Assembly: GCA_022578965.1 (NCBI GenBank)
Contig: MU400528.1
Span: 186,001-250,000, forward strand
DNA length: 64,000 bases
Direction: 5' to 3'
Source: Xylaria sp. FL1777
Taxonomy: Eukaryota > Ascomycota > Sordariomycetes > Xylariales > Xylariaceae
Shown piece by piece: positions 33,217 through 45,920 of this stretch (positions are counted from its first letter, which is position 1; each line of letters opens with the position of its first letter). The notes below the pieces were generated by a model. The model ran no database searches and was not told the origin of the DNA. It saw only the letters and a list, made by a program, of their open reading frames with translations. Both the position numbers and the translations under genes were made by a program.

Positions 33217-35988
33217 CTCCTCAATCGATGACCCCTTTTCGGCCTAACGTCAAGCTAACCCCGTCATAAAAGTGATCATCCTTTGCACATTTTGCATCCC
33301 GGCGTCCTGCGTTTCTGGCGTTACGGCCTGGTCAATTGACCCATGCATCGATATCTCCGGTTTTGTTGCATTGATTTTCGAATGGTCTGATGGAACGTCT
33401 TGATGCCGTCTATGAATTTGCTCTTATGGTCATGAGACTTCCAAGGCATTACGACTTAAGTCAAGCACTGGATTACGGGCGCATGGTGCTGTCGGGTTGC
33501 GTTGCCTTTATATGTCATGTTGCACCAAAAAAGCTGGCGCTCTGGGTGGAATGGTGAATCGCACTTAAAGAGGCCGACGATTTCCTATCATGATTTCTTT
33601 TCTTTTCTTCTTTCGACCTGCTCGGACTTGATCGATATCTGGTCTCTTTAGAGGCAATCTGGCAGCATCTTTCTCTTTAATGACACGGAGCTTGATGGGT
33701 GTCGCTACAATTCACTCGCGATGGCCTTGTAATAAATATCGTGTTATTGCTGCTCGGCGCCCATTTCCCTCACTGTCTTCGCCTCGGCTCGTGGATCCTC
33801 GCAATATACCCTTTTCGGCATACTCAAGTACATGGTTGGAGGTTTTCGTGCAGCTCAGCTCGAATTTCGAGGTGGTGGATCATGGCATAGATGGTTATCC
33901 TCGGACAGACCTTGGTGAAGTCACAAGCTCAACTTCATGTTTGCACACATGCGCCTTGCGATCGGTCAATTTTTCTTAAACAAATACATCTTGCGTTGAT
34001 AAATAGTGCTTTTGCGTGCGTGATTTAGTATCAACCGTTACCCTCTGAGTATTCTAGTTCTAGCGTGGGGGTCCAGAAGCATGTGAACGTTGTCATTCTA
34101 GCTGACAATCTTTGCAGCATGTACATACGCAAGACCCGAGTCACGCAAGCTGCATTATCACGAGAGTGGCGAATAAATTGAGACACATGGCCAATCTCGT
34201 CTAATCAACCTTCCGAGGCAAAATAGATGACTACCTATAATACGATTGCTCATATAGCGTGTCTTCTAAACCGAAGCGGCCGAGAGCATTTAGGAGAGCA
34301 AGAGATTTCTGGCCATGTGCGGATTTTCTGCAACTTAGGTTAGAGTGCAACATGAAAAGGGATGCCTGAAAGCTAGAGCATCGATGTGCGCGCATGCTAT
34401 CAAGAATGATATTAGTCGGCTTAAAGTCTTCTGCTGAATAAGACGTCAGTCAGTGTGTTGGTATGTCAGCCTAGGTGCGCACCTGTAGATAAATAAGAAT
34501 ATAATAAGATTTAGTGTCCAACATAATTCCGACGACATCACTTGGTCCATATTTCACTAGCCGACAGAAATTGGGTGTAAGGCGACATGAGGCTTGTGGC
34601 AAGATAGGTAGGTATCTTTTCCCAAAAGCGCACGTATGGGGGATGGTACTATACTTGGTACCGAAATAGCCTCACATATGTCGGCTGTGGCCTTTATCTT
34701 TATCTGGCTTGTGACGTCTTCGTAACACCTCTGCGGGCAAGTATAGTTACTTGCGCAAAACCGAGATGGCGGAATACGGGGAATTGTCTGACGCCGCTCG
34801 GGACCCCGACCGGGACCCCGCTATTGTGTCCTGTCGGTTGAAAGTTTGGGTTGACCGGCAATGATGTGAGAAACAAAATATGTAGGCGAGGTTCAAAGTT
34901 TCATTGATATGTTTCCTTGTTGGGTTGGCCCACGGAGATTATACTCTGCTTCATGCCGGCGGGAGAGGTAGCAAACGGGGAAAATGGTGAGTCTGTAAAT
35001 GTAAATCGTGTAAGTGGACGTGGGCTCCTCTGACCTGTGTTGGTAGGACTTCTGCTGTTCAGGTGCTCATTGTAAGACTGTAGCCAGAGTTTTACAAGTC
35101 TGAGTTATATATATACCTAGGTATATATAGATAAATTTCTTTTGATTTACACAAAAGAAGACACTGTGCTCAGAACAGCGAGTAGGTATTTGTTCAACCC
35201 ACCTAATAAGGATCATCACGGTCGTCTTGCATTCCTGCTTGGGAACCCAATCGGGGTCGTTGTCCTTCTTCGGTGCCGACTTAAACACTCCATTCACATC
35301 AGCTCAGCTGTGATATGCCGCCACAGGTGATACAGCAGATGTCATGCATGCAATTACCAACAACAACAAACATGCACAACAAGGAGGCGCCTTTTTCTTT
35401 TTCTTGAAACCAGGATCTCGTGCCGACCAAAACTCGCGCTCTGCTTACACTCCGATCGTATTTCGGTCCCGAAGATGCACCTACTGCGCGTCCCCATGCA
35501 GCCCTGAGATCCCACATGGTCCCCCCCATCACCATCAAGAACAACACACGCACGCAACATCCCCAACCCGTAGTCCGGGGCAAGCCATCGAGGTACCACG
35601 CAAACGAGATGGGGGTTGCGTCATCATATCTGAGTCGCATACCCCCCTTTCGTTTGAAGGTGGAGGGGATGGGACGACCGGGAAAAAATGCAGAGATGTC
35701 TCTCGTTTCCACTCCCTCGGAACGCACTATCTCTCCCTAGTACTATCATAGCATAATTCTCTTGGATGTTTCGATCTCTTGAGGTTATCTTGAATTCTGC
35801 TTCATAGATGTGGATGGATATGAAAGAGATTATATATGCTCTTTCTTTAATCAGCAAGATAATCGTGTATAACACCACCACCACCACTTCACGCTGCCAT
35901 CGTCGAGGGTCTCAGTCGGTTTCCCGATCGCCAAAGGGGATATTACGGGAAACGAGGTCGGATCTGACTCCCTTGTAGAAGCGGGATC
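33217..35988. other. Intergenic, no gene seen
   Basis: The left part is the T-rich 3' flank of the RRM gene; the right part is the upstream region of the b561-type gene. It includes a perfect 22-bp palindrome at 35108-35129 centred on CCTAGG. Overlapping frames on both strands at 35299-35751 look like chance. Confidence 0.5.
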
Positions 35989-37401
35989 ATGAGAGCGACG
36001 TTGATGCAAAGAACGGTAGTGCTCTTTGGCCTCGTCGCCTTAGGTAAGAAGACTCTCACCCACTCACTCACTCACATCAAGACCGACCAATCTTGATCAC
36101 CCTTCCCTTTCATTTATCCAGGCGAGATGAAAACTTATCAGGAAGCTGACATTCCGTCCACCCACTACCCAGCAGCGACATGTGTCCGGGCCCAAGGCTC
36201 GCCGTTTGAGGGCGTGAACAACTGGGGATATGGAAGCGGTAGCAATAACCCGTACAACTCCAACCCCAATAGCAACGATAGTGGCAATAATAACAATAGC
36301 GATGACAGCGGCAATAGCGGTAGCGGTAGCAGCGGCAGCGGCAGCGGCAGCGGCAGCAGCGGTGCCAATGGGGATTCCAGTGGAAGTGATACCGGTGGCG
36401 CTGGTGATGATGACAGTGGGAGCGGGAATGGAAACAGCGTCAACCCTGGCGGGAGCGTCTTTGGCGGTGGCAGCGGTACTACGGCCGGCAACGGCAACGG
36501 GGGGTTCCCCTCGGGCTTCGGGTCAGGACTGGGTTTCTCCTCCACCAACCTCGACATATCCGAAATCATGAGCTTACCCGTGGCCCACGGAGCTCTTGCA
36601 GCGACAGCCTTCGGATTTCTCTTCCCGCTTGGCGCGATCCTCATGCGCGTGATGCCCGGCCGGGACGCGCTGGTGGCGCACGGCTTCGTCCAGGTGCTGG
36701 CGTACGCGGTGTATATCGCGGGCGCGGGGCTGGGACTGTACCTCGTGAGCGTGATCCGCGTCGGGCAGGAGGACGGGCTGCTGGACGTGGCGCGCACGAA
36801 CGCGCACCCGATCATCGGCATCGTGCTCGTCGTCGCGCTGTTCTTCCAGCCCATCCTCGGCGCCGTGCACCACCGGCGCTTCAAGAGGCTCGGCCGCCGC
36901 ACCTGGGTCTCCCACGCCCACCTCTGGACCGGCCGTCTCGGCATCACCCTCGGCATCGTCAACGGGGGGCTGGGCCTCGCGCTCGCGGGCACCAGAGGCG
37001 CCCCCGTCGTCGCCTACGCCGTCGTCTCGGGCATCATGTGGTTCCTCTGGGTCCTGACCGCGCTGCGCGCCGAGTACAGACGGAGCAAGACGCAGAGGAC
37101 GAGCGAGAAGATCGTCCAGGACGACAGGGAGTTTGTGCCGGCTGTGCGCGGCGGCGGCGGCGGTGGTAGCCCTGATTCCACGCGGTTGCCGTCTGTCGAT
37201 AATCCCCTTCCTCCTGGCGCATCCATGGATGTCCCCAGCCCGCCGTATACGCCCGGCCCGCATTACGCGGCGCACATGGCCCACGTCAACCGCCAGCCCG
37301 TTGGTGCAGAGATGCCGAATCTGAAGGAGGTCATGGATGGATCTGATACAGTGCCGATTCTGTCGGCGTCGCAGGACGAGATGAGAAGGGGCCAGGTCTG
37401 A
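35989..37401 (+). CDS. Cytochrome b561-type membrane protein with Ser/Gly-rich ectodomain
   Basis: Exons 35989-36043 and 36122-37401 give 444 residues. Exon 1 encodes a signal peptide-like start (MRATLMQRTVVLFGLVALG). Residues 50-150 are Ser/Gly/Asn low complexity. Five membrane segments follow at about 172-196, 206-229, 246-268, 286-306 and 313-333. Likely haem-ligand histidines are H174 (VAHGAL), H205 (VAHGFV), H247 (NAHPIIG) and H283 or H285 (VSHAHLW), the cytochrome b561 pattern for transmembrane electron transfer. The basic cytoplasmic side and Pro-rich tail (PSPPYTPGP) end in QDEMRRGQV. Fungal relatives often carry an N-terminal DOMON haem domain; here a disordered Ser/Gly stretch takes its place. 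Electron donor and acceptor are unknown. GC content rises in the membrane part. Confidence 0.88.
36307..36363 (+). repeat. Ser-Gly coding microsatellite (AGCGGC/AGCGGT)
   Basis: Hexanucleotide run encoding alternating Ser and Gly in the ectodomain of the b561-type protein; likely variable in length between strains. Confidence 0.85.
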
Positions 37402-38112
37402 TAGTCTCCGCGCTCGGCTTCGGATAATGAGATGGATGCTTGGGTCTGGCGTTTTTGGGGTCACAGGGGATTGATTTCCTTCGGTCTCTACTGGATTGCT
37501 GTTAATTAGGGGGGGTTGACCATGTTTATGTGAGGGAGACCTATATACATGATGCCTAGGTTTCCGGATAAAGGTGCAATAATGATCTAGGCGTTCGTCA
37601 GGTGGAAGGGGTAAATGGGCAAAAGGTTGCTTGGATTTCTGGTTGTAACTCTCATTCACCCTATTTACATCATGATAGGAAGAAAGAAGAAAAGTAGTAT
37701 GTAGGGAGGTTAGAGGTCGATCGGATAGCGTCTAGGAGGGCCTTCGCCAACTCCAGTGCACCTTACGATTCAAATGGGTTCTAGCCAGAATATCCGACGA
37801 TTTGGGAAAATTTACTATATTCATCGTAATAGAAGCCAGGCTAGGTTTCTGTCTTTCTTGTTTGGTGTATACACGCGGGTCGTTCAACCCATTCGCACTT
37901 GCAGGACCTTTTGTCACGTCCATCAAGCACCAATATCTCTTATAGCTGTGAGCTCTGGCTCAAACTGCAAGATGTAGCCATTTTTAAATCCTAATACCAA
38001 GCAAGGTGACAGCGAACTATTGGTCCACGTTCGAGTGCACACCTAGTTCTCTAGATCGAATCCCCTTAGGGAGCATCACTCTATAGTCGTTGCTCCTTCT
38101 TGGTTATGTCCA
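37402..38112. other. Convergent 3' intergenic region
   Basis: Between the stop codons of the b561-type gene and the nuclear GTPase gene. No coding frame is supported; it should hold both terminators. Confidence 0.55.
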
Positions 38113-41100
38113 TCACGCCTGGAAATTCCTCAGCATACGCAAATATGAGTCATCCTCCACTTCACCTACTAAGTCTTGCTCTCGGATGTTATTTTGCATC
38201 AACTCATCCACATCATTTTCTTCCTCCGGCCAGGTGCTGTTGGCGCCTAGCGCTTCCATATTGTCGGTGACCACTTCAAGAGAGGCTTCATAAGCCAATT
38301 CGCCTAGTACAGGAGCGAACATCTTGTTACTACGCATCAAGATTTTCTTGACACGGCACCGCATGTCCAGTTCTTCAAGGGTCGGTTTTCCTGACTGGCC
38401 CGCTTCGATTCCCACTGCTTTCACGTTAGTGCTATGATTAGGGGAAAGGGGAAGTGGGAAAGCGGATCAATATACTTACCTAGAGTACGCGTGTACTCGG
38501 TACAAATAGTATTGAAGATAGCTTCAATAGATTCACCGACATCCTACTCAGAAGTCAGATATAAAGAACTATCTTATGCGAAAAGATTTTCGATATCCTA
38601 AACCAGCCATGCAGGGTTAAATGAGAGGTAAAAACCCCAACCACCCTAAGTAAATTATAGGTTTTCCTCTCCAATACGCACTAGAGAATTTAGGTCGGGG
38701 CATATTCTTACCTCCATCACGCATCGGCACATCGCTTCAAGTGCCCCTTTTACGACTTCAGTGGCGTCATTAAACATAGAATGGCGAGCGGTTTCGACAT
38801 GTTCGGACATCGCTGCTTTCATACGTGCATACGAGCCTTGTCCATACTCGTTGGTACAGATGGTATAGGCATCATCCATTGCATCACAGATAACAGGGGT
38901 GAATTGTCGGTTAGCATCCCGTTGTTTTTCAGTGATCTGTTGACACACGGCGCCTGGCAATGATTCCACGGTTCGGATGTGCGTCTGCATTTGCCTCGAT
39001 AGGGTCATCAGACTGGTAATATTAATATGGCGTTGCTCGGCTCGAGCTTTTGCAGTCTCATGAAAGTCATGCAGCTTATCTGCTACTCCTTTTGCGAAGA
39101 GAGCCAATATGGACGGAAGCCGGCGTTGGAAAGCTCGTTCCCAGCCAGTCGCTAGGCTTCGAGAGATCGGATCAAATAGTTCTTGATTGAAGTCCCGAGG
39201 CCCAGAAGCACCACTGTAAACCCCCTATTTAGAACGCTAGAGTCAGTAAATTCCGTGTGTGGTAAGTATTCTTCAGAGTTTCGGGAGCTTGCAGGAGCAG
39301 TAAGAAAGGGATATTCCCGATTAGGAGATTCGTGACTCTGAGATATTCTAAAAGGGGGATTAAAAGGCTCCAGCGACTAACCTGGCGACGAACAGTTGCC
39401 TTATATGTTGCCCAGAATAAGCCACCCTCAGCTCGAGGGGCGCCCCATGAATAAGCAGTATCAGGAGCAGCTTCAATTGCCGAAGGCATAGATGTGTTAA
39501 TATTGTCAAAAATATGCTCTTGTAGAGAGGCGCGAATTAGAGCAATCGATTGCTTAAGCGACGAGCTGAGTTCCTGTAAAAAATTCCAGTTAATTGTGTT
39601 TGAGCAGGTCACAACATCGCAAGGGATCACATCTCTTGTAGGGCTCTGAACTGATAGACACAATAATTTTGATTTCGAGTTACACGATTTAGCTGTACCG
39701 ACAATTGCCTCGTCTTTTTCCAATATTGTGATGCATGTGGCGGTCGTCACCATGAATCAAACCAGGGTATGGCAGGCTAACATACCTCATCCAAATGATC
39801 CAATAGCTTTTTCAAGTGCCGCTGTTCCTGGCTCTTCTCGGTATCTGTTAGATTCGACCCAGCGTCATCGGCTACTGACCAGAGCTTCATCGAGTTAATA
39901 AGCTTCGACAGGTCATTCAGGAATTGGTGGCAATGACTAGCACGGCGAGCTTCCGTTAACTTCTTGGCGTGCTCCTGCAGTTTCGGAATCTCGGTATCCT
40001 CGACAGATAGGAAGCCATGGCTCTGGAAATCATCTTTTTCTAGCTTGCCGCTGAGTTTCTGGTAAGCGCGGCTACTGACGCAGAAAACTGGAAGGCTGCG
40101 AGCGACCTCATTGTAGTCACGGTGGTCTTGATCGGGATCGAAGGTTGTATCATCTTCCTCCACGGCATTTTCTTGGTCCAGTCTAATTACGTTAGCGACT
40201 AGGAAGTTGGCTAGAAATGAATAGATAGGCTTGCAACGAAAAGAGAATAATAAACAATAACCCGGAGTCCAAATGACAACAGGATTATAAAAATGTGTCT
40301 TACTCTTTAATGCCCATCGCGAAGTCCTGCTTGATAGCACCTCTTGCATAATCATTGCGACCTTGGATGCATGTAGCCTTGACATCTGCAGAGATTATCT
40401 GCCGCTCGGCCTGAGTTTTCTTGATCTCCAGGTGAAGCCCGGCAATCTGAGAATCGAGTGCTCGCCGTTCTCCACGTATTTTCTTCCGCTGTGCTTTTAT
40501 AGACGACAGCTGTTCCTCGATGTCTTCTTCAGTGAGGGGCGTACGGTTCTGTGCTGACTGCGAGTTTTCCTTATCACTCGGTTCGGAATCAGAGCCGTAC
40601 CCATCATCATCTACATCAGACCTGAGCTTTTTCCGGCTTCCCAGTGGCCTTGCACTTCGCTGTCGCTTCTTGGAATTGAATGGCTCGTAGACAGTATTAC
40701 CACTAGATAGTTGGGTTTGAAGGTCTTCCCATAAATCGGTCTTAGTCTCGCATTCATCAAGCTGTTGCCCAAGTATTGCCTTGGTCTCCTTGAGGCCAGA
40801 AATCCGAGACTGGAGAGATTGCTCAGTTTTTCTCAGCTCTTCAGCAGCAACCCAAGATTCAGAGATCTCAGCTTCAAGGCCGAGACTATCAGCAGCCTCG
40901 GTGATCGATATATCGTCTGTCTTGGAACAGATGAAGCTTACTGCCGAGTATGTTCCATCATATTTGAGTTGCCTCTTAAAAGAATCGCCAAGTAGGGATT
41001 TTGCCGTTTTATCATCCACCGCACGAGTTATTGGGGCCACAATCCAGAGCCCCGTGCAAGACTTCATATAGTTGTCTGCCACAGCCGATCGAGCCGCATT

Positions 41101-42367
41101 CGAGTCTTGAACACCTGGCTAACAGTAGTAATAGATTAGCATCATGCTATAAGTAACCGCTTAGGGAATGAGCCACAAGGCTGTAGCTTGGTATTTTTGC
41201 ATCCCTGGTAGAGCCGAACTGGAGATAAGATAGAAACAAATATTTCCTGAACATACCAGGTCGACGATTACAGCACCAGTGGAAAGAGCGTTCGCTTTTG
41301 TAAATATGCGAACAACCTTGATAAGCGGCCAATATTCCATGGGACCATCAGCTCTTGTTTTTATGCCAATCGGGCCAGCCGATTTTTCTTTACTATCGAC
41401 AAATTGTTGCATGCCTTGATAGAGCTCCTTAGCTGTTTGTTTCCTAAGTGTCTTTGTGGTTCCAAGAATACCACGGACGGCCGGTTCGTCAGCGAGATCC
41501 CTAGGATTAGCTTTGGCAAGCATTTCTCTAGTCTTCTGTGGGTAAACCGCCTTCACTTTAGCATAGGCAATGCCAGCATCACTATCAATCTTAGTGGCTT
41601 CGCGAGATATCTGGCCATTGACGTCCAAAAGATCGGTAAACAAGACTTGGAGCTCCCGGGTCCACTCCTGGGCAGAGATAAACTCGATCTCAGCTCGATA
41701 GAGTTCCTGAGGGTCGTCCGAGTAGTTATAAGAAATCTCGGTTGGAGACGCAGTGCATGCACGTAGGCAGTTGGTAGGTAGAAGTCTACGATAGATATGT
41801 CAGCGTTACTGGGGCCGGAATAATTCGCTGCAGTTGAGATTCTAGACGGGTCTTGCAAGCATTCCACCTCAGGCAATGAAAGGCTGAGCTGCCAAGGAGA
41901 ACGAAAGTGACAAACCTTTCCTCGTCGAGCAACGCATTGATGACAGAACTCTTGCCAGCACCAGTGTTGCCAACAACACCGACGACAGTACGGGTTGATG
42001 TAGTGCGTTCCTGAAGGCCAACGATTGCTTTGATCCAACTGTCGGCTTCTGGATCCGTGTTAGCGCCCAGGGTATCCTGCAGCTGGTCAAGTAAATCAGT
42101 GGCAACCGACACAGCAGCTTCAAGGGTTCCCAGGGTCTTGTGTTTACACAAGAGTTCGAGGTAGTCAGCCTCGTTTGGTTCAGGATTGCCAGGCTCCTCA
42201 CCCGAGCCTGGTCGACGTTCAGGGGCAGTTGGAGTAACCTCTTGAGACGGCACTTGGTACATGGATGGTGCATCTAACGGCTCCGGCTTGATGATGCCGC
42301 TCTCGCTGGGGCTCTCGGGCTCGGTTTCGGGTTCCGCCTTCACCAACAGCTTCATGGAAGTCTCCAT
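38113..42367 (-). CDS. Dynamin-superfamily nuclear GTPase, SLIP-GC-like
   Basis: Eight exons: 42367-41916, 41785-41257, 41118-40304, 40182-39786, 39573-39382, 39224-38712, 38543-38480 and 38414-38113, giving 1087 residues. G1 P-loop is GNTGAGKS (133-140), G3 is DLPG (326-329, across intron 2) and G4 is SKTD (392-395). Typical family blocks are NYSDDPQELYRAEIEFI, TGLWIVAPITRAVDDKTAK and SGASGPRDFNQELFDPI. Residues after the G domain are predicted coiled coil (ELRKTEQSLQSRI, RKKIRGERRALDSQI) with a basic nuclear-type patch (SKKRQRSARP, GSRKKLRSD) between them. The N-terminus is Pro/Glu-rich. Vertebrate SLIP-GC is a nuclear GTPase that limits AID-driven DNA damage; the fungal role is unknown. 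Introns are long for this window (65-212 nt). Exon and intron phases agree throughout. Confidence 0.9.
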
Positions 42368-42660
42368 CTTGGAAGTGAATGGTGAATTACATGGGGTTTA
42401 GCAGTGGGAAATTGCAATGGAAATGACACAAGGCGCTCCAAGGCCTGTTGCTGTTAAAACCTGGTTGTTGCAGTTAGGGAAGGTCGTGATCAATATATGG
42501 GTTGTTGTTGCAAGAACTTAGTTGGGAGTAGAGCCGTAACCTACAGCCGAACAACCTGGTTTACCTTAGGTTACGGGTATACAGATTAAGGGAAGTGGGA
42601 TGGATAGAAGTAGGCGGAAGTATGAGTGGTGGGCAAGAGAGACACTGTAGGAGGTAGAAG

Positions 42661-42682
42661 GTGGGAGGTGGGAGGTGGGAGG
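42661..42682 (+). repeat. Three copies of GTGGGAG
   Basis: Tandem 7-bp repeat about 300 bp upstream of the nuclear GTPase start codon. Confidence 0.9.
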
Positions 42683-44281
42683 TTTTGTTTTTGTCAGATA
42701 GTTAACAGCTGAGATGCGTGTATCCCTTACATCCAGAAGGCGCGTTCTAAAATACCTATATTAGTACCTGGCGTACCTGCCATACAATTTTCAATACAGG
42801 TACTTTAATACTTCAATAGCTAAGCAAACAGTTTCCTTGAGGCACAAGATATACGAACAGCAGGTACCTACAGAAAGTACCATAGAACCTACCCTAAGTA
42901 CCTACCTAATGTACCTACAGTAGGTGGCTTACTTAATCCCTGCGGTGTTCCAAGTACCAATGACTCACGTACTGCACCTGCCAGCTAGAGATCCGATCTC
43001 TCCATGTACATGTATGTGGATCTAGTCTAGGTACCTACTACCTGCACAAAAGATAACAAAAAAAATAATAGGAGAATTTACCTTGTTAAATTGATCTTTG
43101 TTTTGAGAATACTAATTAACTACCTAGGTATCTACCTGAGGTATCAGACTGAAGAGTTACCTGCCGTATTTACCTACCTAGGTATGCGTATATGGGGGCC
43201 ATCTTTTCTTGGCTGCATACACTGGCGCCCTCGGGACGTCTCGCTAATCTCGCCGGGAATCCCTCCATGCATTGCAGATCTAAGTCTAACGAGAGTAGTC
43301 GAAGATAGCTAGCAACGTCTACTGCCCGTATGCAGATACACCGGTTTTACAGCTGTTCGGTTCTCCTGGAACCCGCTATATGAACCTGATTGATGGATAC
43401 TAATTTTTGTGTTTTTTATTGATGTGGTGAGCCTGCCTAGGACTTCAACTTGTTGTACCTAATGTTGAGCCATTGTCTAGCATAAGATCTATAATACAAT
43501 TACAAAAACTAGTGGAGATAGCCTTTCAATTTAGGATCCAGTTTCTCCAGTAGACTACCTAGGTCGCCGCAATACCAGCGAAGCCTTGTTATACCAGATG
43601 GACTGCCGCCTATCCGGATGGTTAAAAACAGCCCCCCTTTGTCGTCATCGCCTGCGCGGCAGTCGAATTATAGACTAACCATTTGCTCCAAGTCGTAAAA
43701 ACTCCGGCTGTTGTCTGACTGGTCCGTTATGTAGCAGTAGCATCACACCACCCTATACTCCTATGCGAGATCCGCCAATGCTCAGGACGGAAACGGACGC
43801 AACGTTAATTCTCGGTCTATCCGTTCCTGAGCATCTCACCTTAAGAGACCGGGACATATAACTAGAGACAGCAGGAAGTTCCCGAGTGTTGTGCGCCGTA
43901 CGATCACCGGGGATATATGTGGTCAGATTTATCCGGCCTTCTAGTGTCGCTGCCTTCACCTGCCTACAATCCACCCGGAGCATATCCCGTGCCACTGCTT
44001 ATAACACGGGAAAATTGACATGCTATTCAATTACGTAAAATGGACCGTAAGTGACACTATGCTTCCAGCGTTAAAACTACCAGGCAACCTATTGCGGCCG
44101 TTCTTCATATTGGATTGTCAAGCGGAAGCGGTTCCAGGCCGACACCCCTTCCGATCTTCCCAATCGGCTTAGCCACAGATACTCTTGAACTGAGATGAAG
44201 GTTATAGCCCATGATGAGGTGATAGTCTTATTCAATTAAAATATATGAGTACGGTTTCCTCCTAGATCATTCGAAGTTGGA

Positions 44282-44288
44282 TATATAG
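44282..44288 (+). promoter_or_regulatory. Candidate TATA element (TATATAG)
   Basis: AT-rich TATA-like element about 144 bp upstream of the GH16 start codon; a weak call. Confidence 0.35.
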
Positions 44289-44420
44289 AGAGGGAGGTGG
44301 GATTCCACCCCTTCTTGGTACCTGATGGAGTAATTATTTTATACTTATTGAAATACAAAGATCAACAACTTGCTATACATTGACTATCCTGAAGGACAAC
44401 TCGTTGAAAAGGAAACACAT

Positions 44421-44429
44421 ATGCCGTAA
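44421..44429 (+). promoter_or_regulatory. Minimal upstream ORF (Met-Pro-stop)
   Basis: ATG CCG TAA ends two bases before the GH16 start codon at 44432. If it lies in the mRNA leader it could lower initiation at the main start or force reinitiation. Confidence 0.5.
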
Positions 44430-44431
44430 CG

Positions 44432-45920
44432 ATGGCGCCGAGCGTCTATGGGTTTTGTGCTGTGCTGGGTGCAATAAGCCTCTCATTTCGCCCCGTATCA
44501 GCACAGAACTATCCCCTCGTCACTGACGCAAGATGCAATTGCTATCGAACAAACACATCGACATCTCACTACTTTCGAAGTCACAAGTTCTTTGATTTTC
44601 GGTCCTTGTCGCAATACGCCCGTGTGCCAGCACCGATAAACACAGCCGAGGGAAACACAAATGCGCCTGTGACAAATTCATACTTCCAGTCGCCAGAATG
44701 GACGAACAGTTGGTCAATCCAGAATTGGAATAACAGCGCAATGATGGGTGGAGACTCGGACGTCACAGGGAGCGACGCGACAGTACTCATGGTGAACTCG
44801 GCGAACAATATCTACATACAGCATAACGACGACCAGAGACCAACATCCAACACCTATCTCGTGCTGCGGACCATGCGCCACGAGAATTTTCAGTCTGCTG
44901 CCGAGATCGAGTCGGGCTCCTATAATTACCAGTATATATCCATCCGTATGCTTTCTCGAACCAAAGGCGGCCCTGGAGCTGTCACCGCCATGTTCACCTT
45001 TCGCAATAATGATACGCTGGCAAAAGTCCAGGAGTCCGACCTCGAGATAAGAACAAACGATCCTGTTCAGTATATCCAGTACACGAACCAGCCGAGCTGG
45101 AACGCGGACGGCAATATCCCCCAGGCCACACGCAACGTCACTTTATCTAACAAGCTGGGCTGGAGTGATTGGCAGTACCATCGCATGGATGTGAGGCAGT
45201 CATCTTTCCCTTTCTCTAGAAGCTAGTTTCTTTTTAAGTCTCGCACCTAACCCCAGAATTCAATTTCGGGAGCGTGACTTTCCCCGTCCTCTCAAAATGT
45301 TACTACATTGCCCGTCCCCTTAAAGAACAACTTGCTAATACTATATAAACTAGTGGACCCCGGGCGCCACCAGTTGGCTCGTCGACGGGAAGATTGTCTC
45401 TTCGATCCAGTTCCAGGCACCCAAAGATCCCAGCCAGGTCATATTCAACACGTGGAGTGACGGAGGCACCTGGAGCGGGAACATGACCGTGAACTCGTCG
45501 GCCGAGATGCACATCCAATGGATCGAGCTCGTCTACAACACCACCGACACCACCCCCGTCCCTCCTTTTCCTCCGGTCTCTCAAATGTGCGCCAACATCT
45601 GCTCCATCGATCAAACCTCGAAAACTGGCACGCCCGTCCTAGTTCAACAGCCGCAGGGTAGGGGAAATATTCCGATTAGCTCTATCCAGAATTTATTTTC
45701 CTTTGTTGTGTTTGCTGTGTTTTGCTTTGCCTTCTCGCGCTCTGGCTGACATGTGGTTTTCGGCACAGGCAATCCAAATCCCGGTGGTGGCTCGGGCACT
45801 GGGACCTGTACGACGGCGAAGTACGGGCAATGCGCCGGCAAGAACTGGAGCGGCTGCGGGAGCTGTGCTTCCGGTACGACGTGCAAGTATCAGAACGACT
45901 ACTATTCGCAGTGCCTATAA
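44432..45920 (+). CDS. Secreted GH16-family glycoside hydrolase with CBM1
   Basis: Exons 44432-45190, 45354-45657 and 45769-45920 give 404 residues. Signal peptide [24 protein letters not shown], with cleavage likely before QNYPL. The GH16 catalytic signature E-x-D-x-E is ESDLE at 201-205 (nucleophile E201, D203, acid/base E205). Further beta-jelly-roll landmarks are [24 protein letters not shown]-like WQYHRMD before intron 1, [12 protein letters not shown] and FNTWSDGG. A Gly-rich linker encoded after the last intron leads to a C-terminal carbohydrate-binding module family 1 (about 370-404: [12 protein letters not shown], then C-x5-C-x9-C). Several N-x-S/T glycosylation sites are present. 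It probably acts outside the cell on beta-glucan or similar polymers, with the CBM1 binding cellulose or chitin; the exact substrate is not readable. A two-codon uORF lies immediately upstream. Confidence 0.93.

Larger units (their letters stand above)
42368..44431. other. Divergent intergenic region with TACCTAGGTA elements
   Basis: Promoters of the nuclear GTPase (-) and the GH16 gene (+). Contains a 7-bp tandem repeat at 42661-42682, two exact TACCTAGGTA copies (43121-43130, 43175-43184) and AGGTACCT at 43029-43036. A frame at 43753-43995 (-) is not convincing. Confidence 0.55.

Noticed and set aside
36165..37659. Long minus-strand frames (275 and 361 codons) over the b561-type gene
   Set aside because: GC-rich antisense shadows of a gene with clear membrane helices and haem histidines on the + strand.
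41786..41915. Possible second stwintron in the nuclear GTPase intron 1
   Set aside because: An internal ccccag followed by T exists, but the outer intron would be only 24 nt; simple splicing already keeps the frame.
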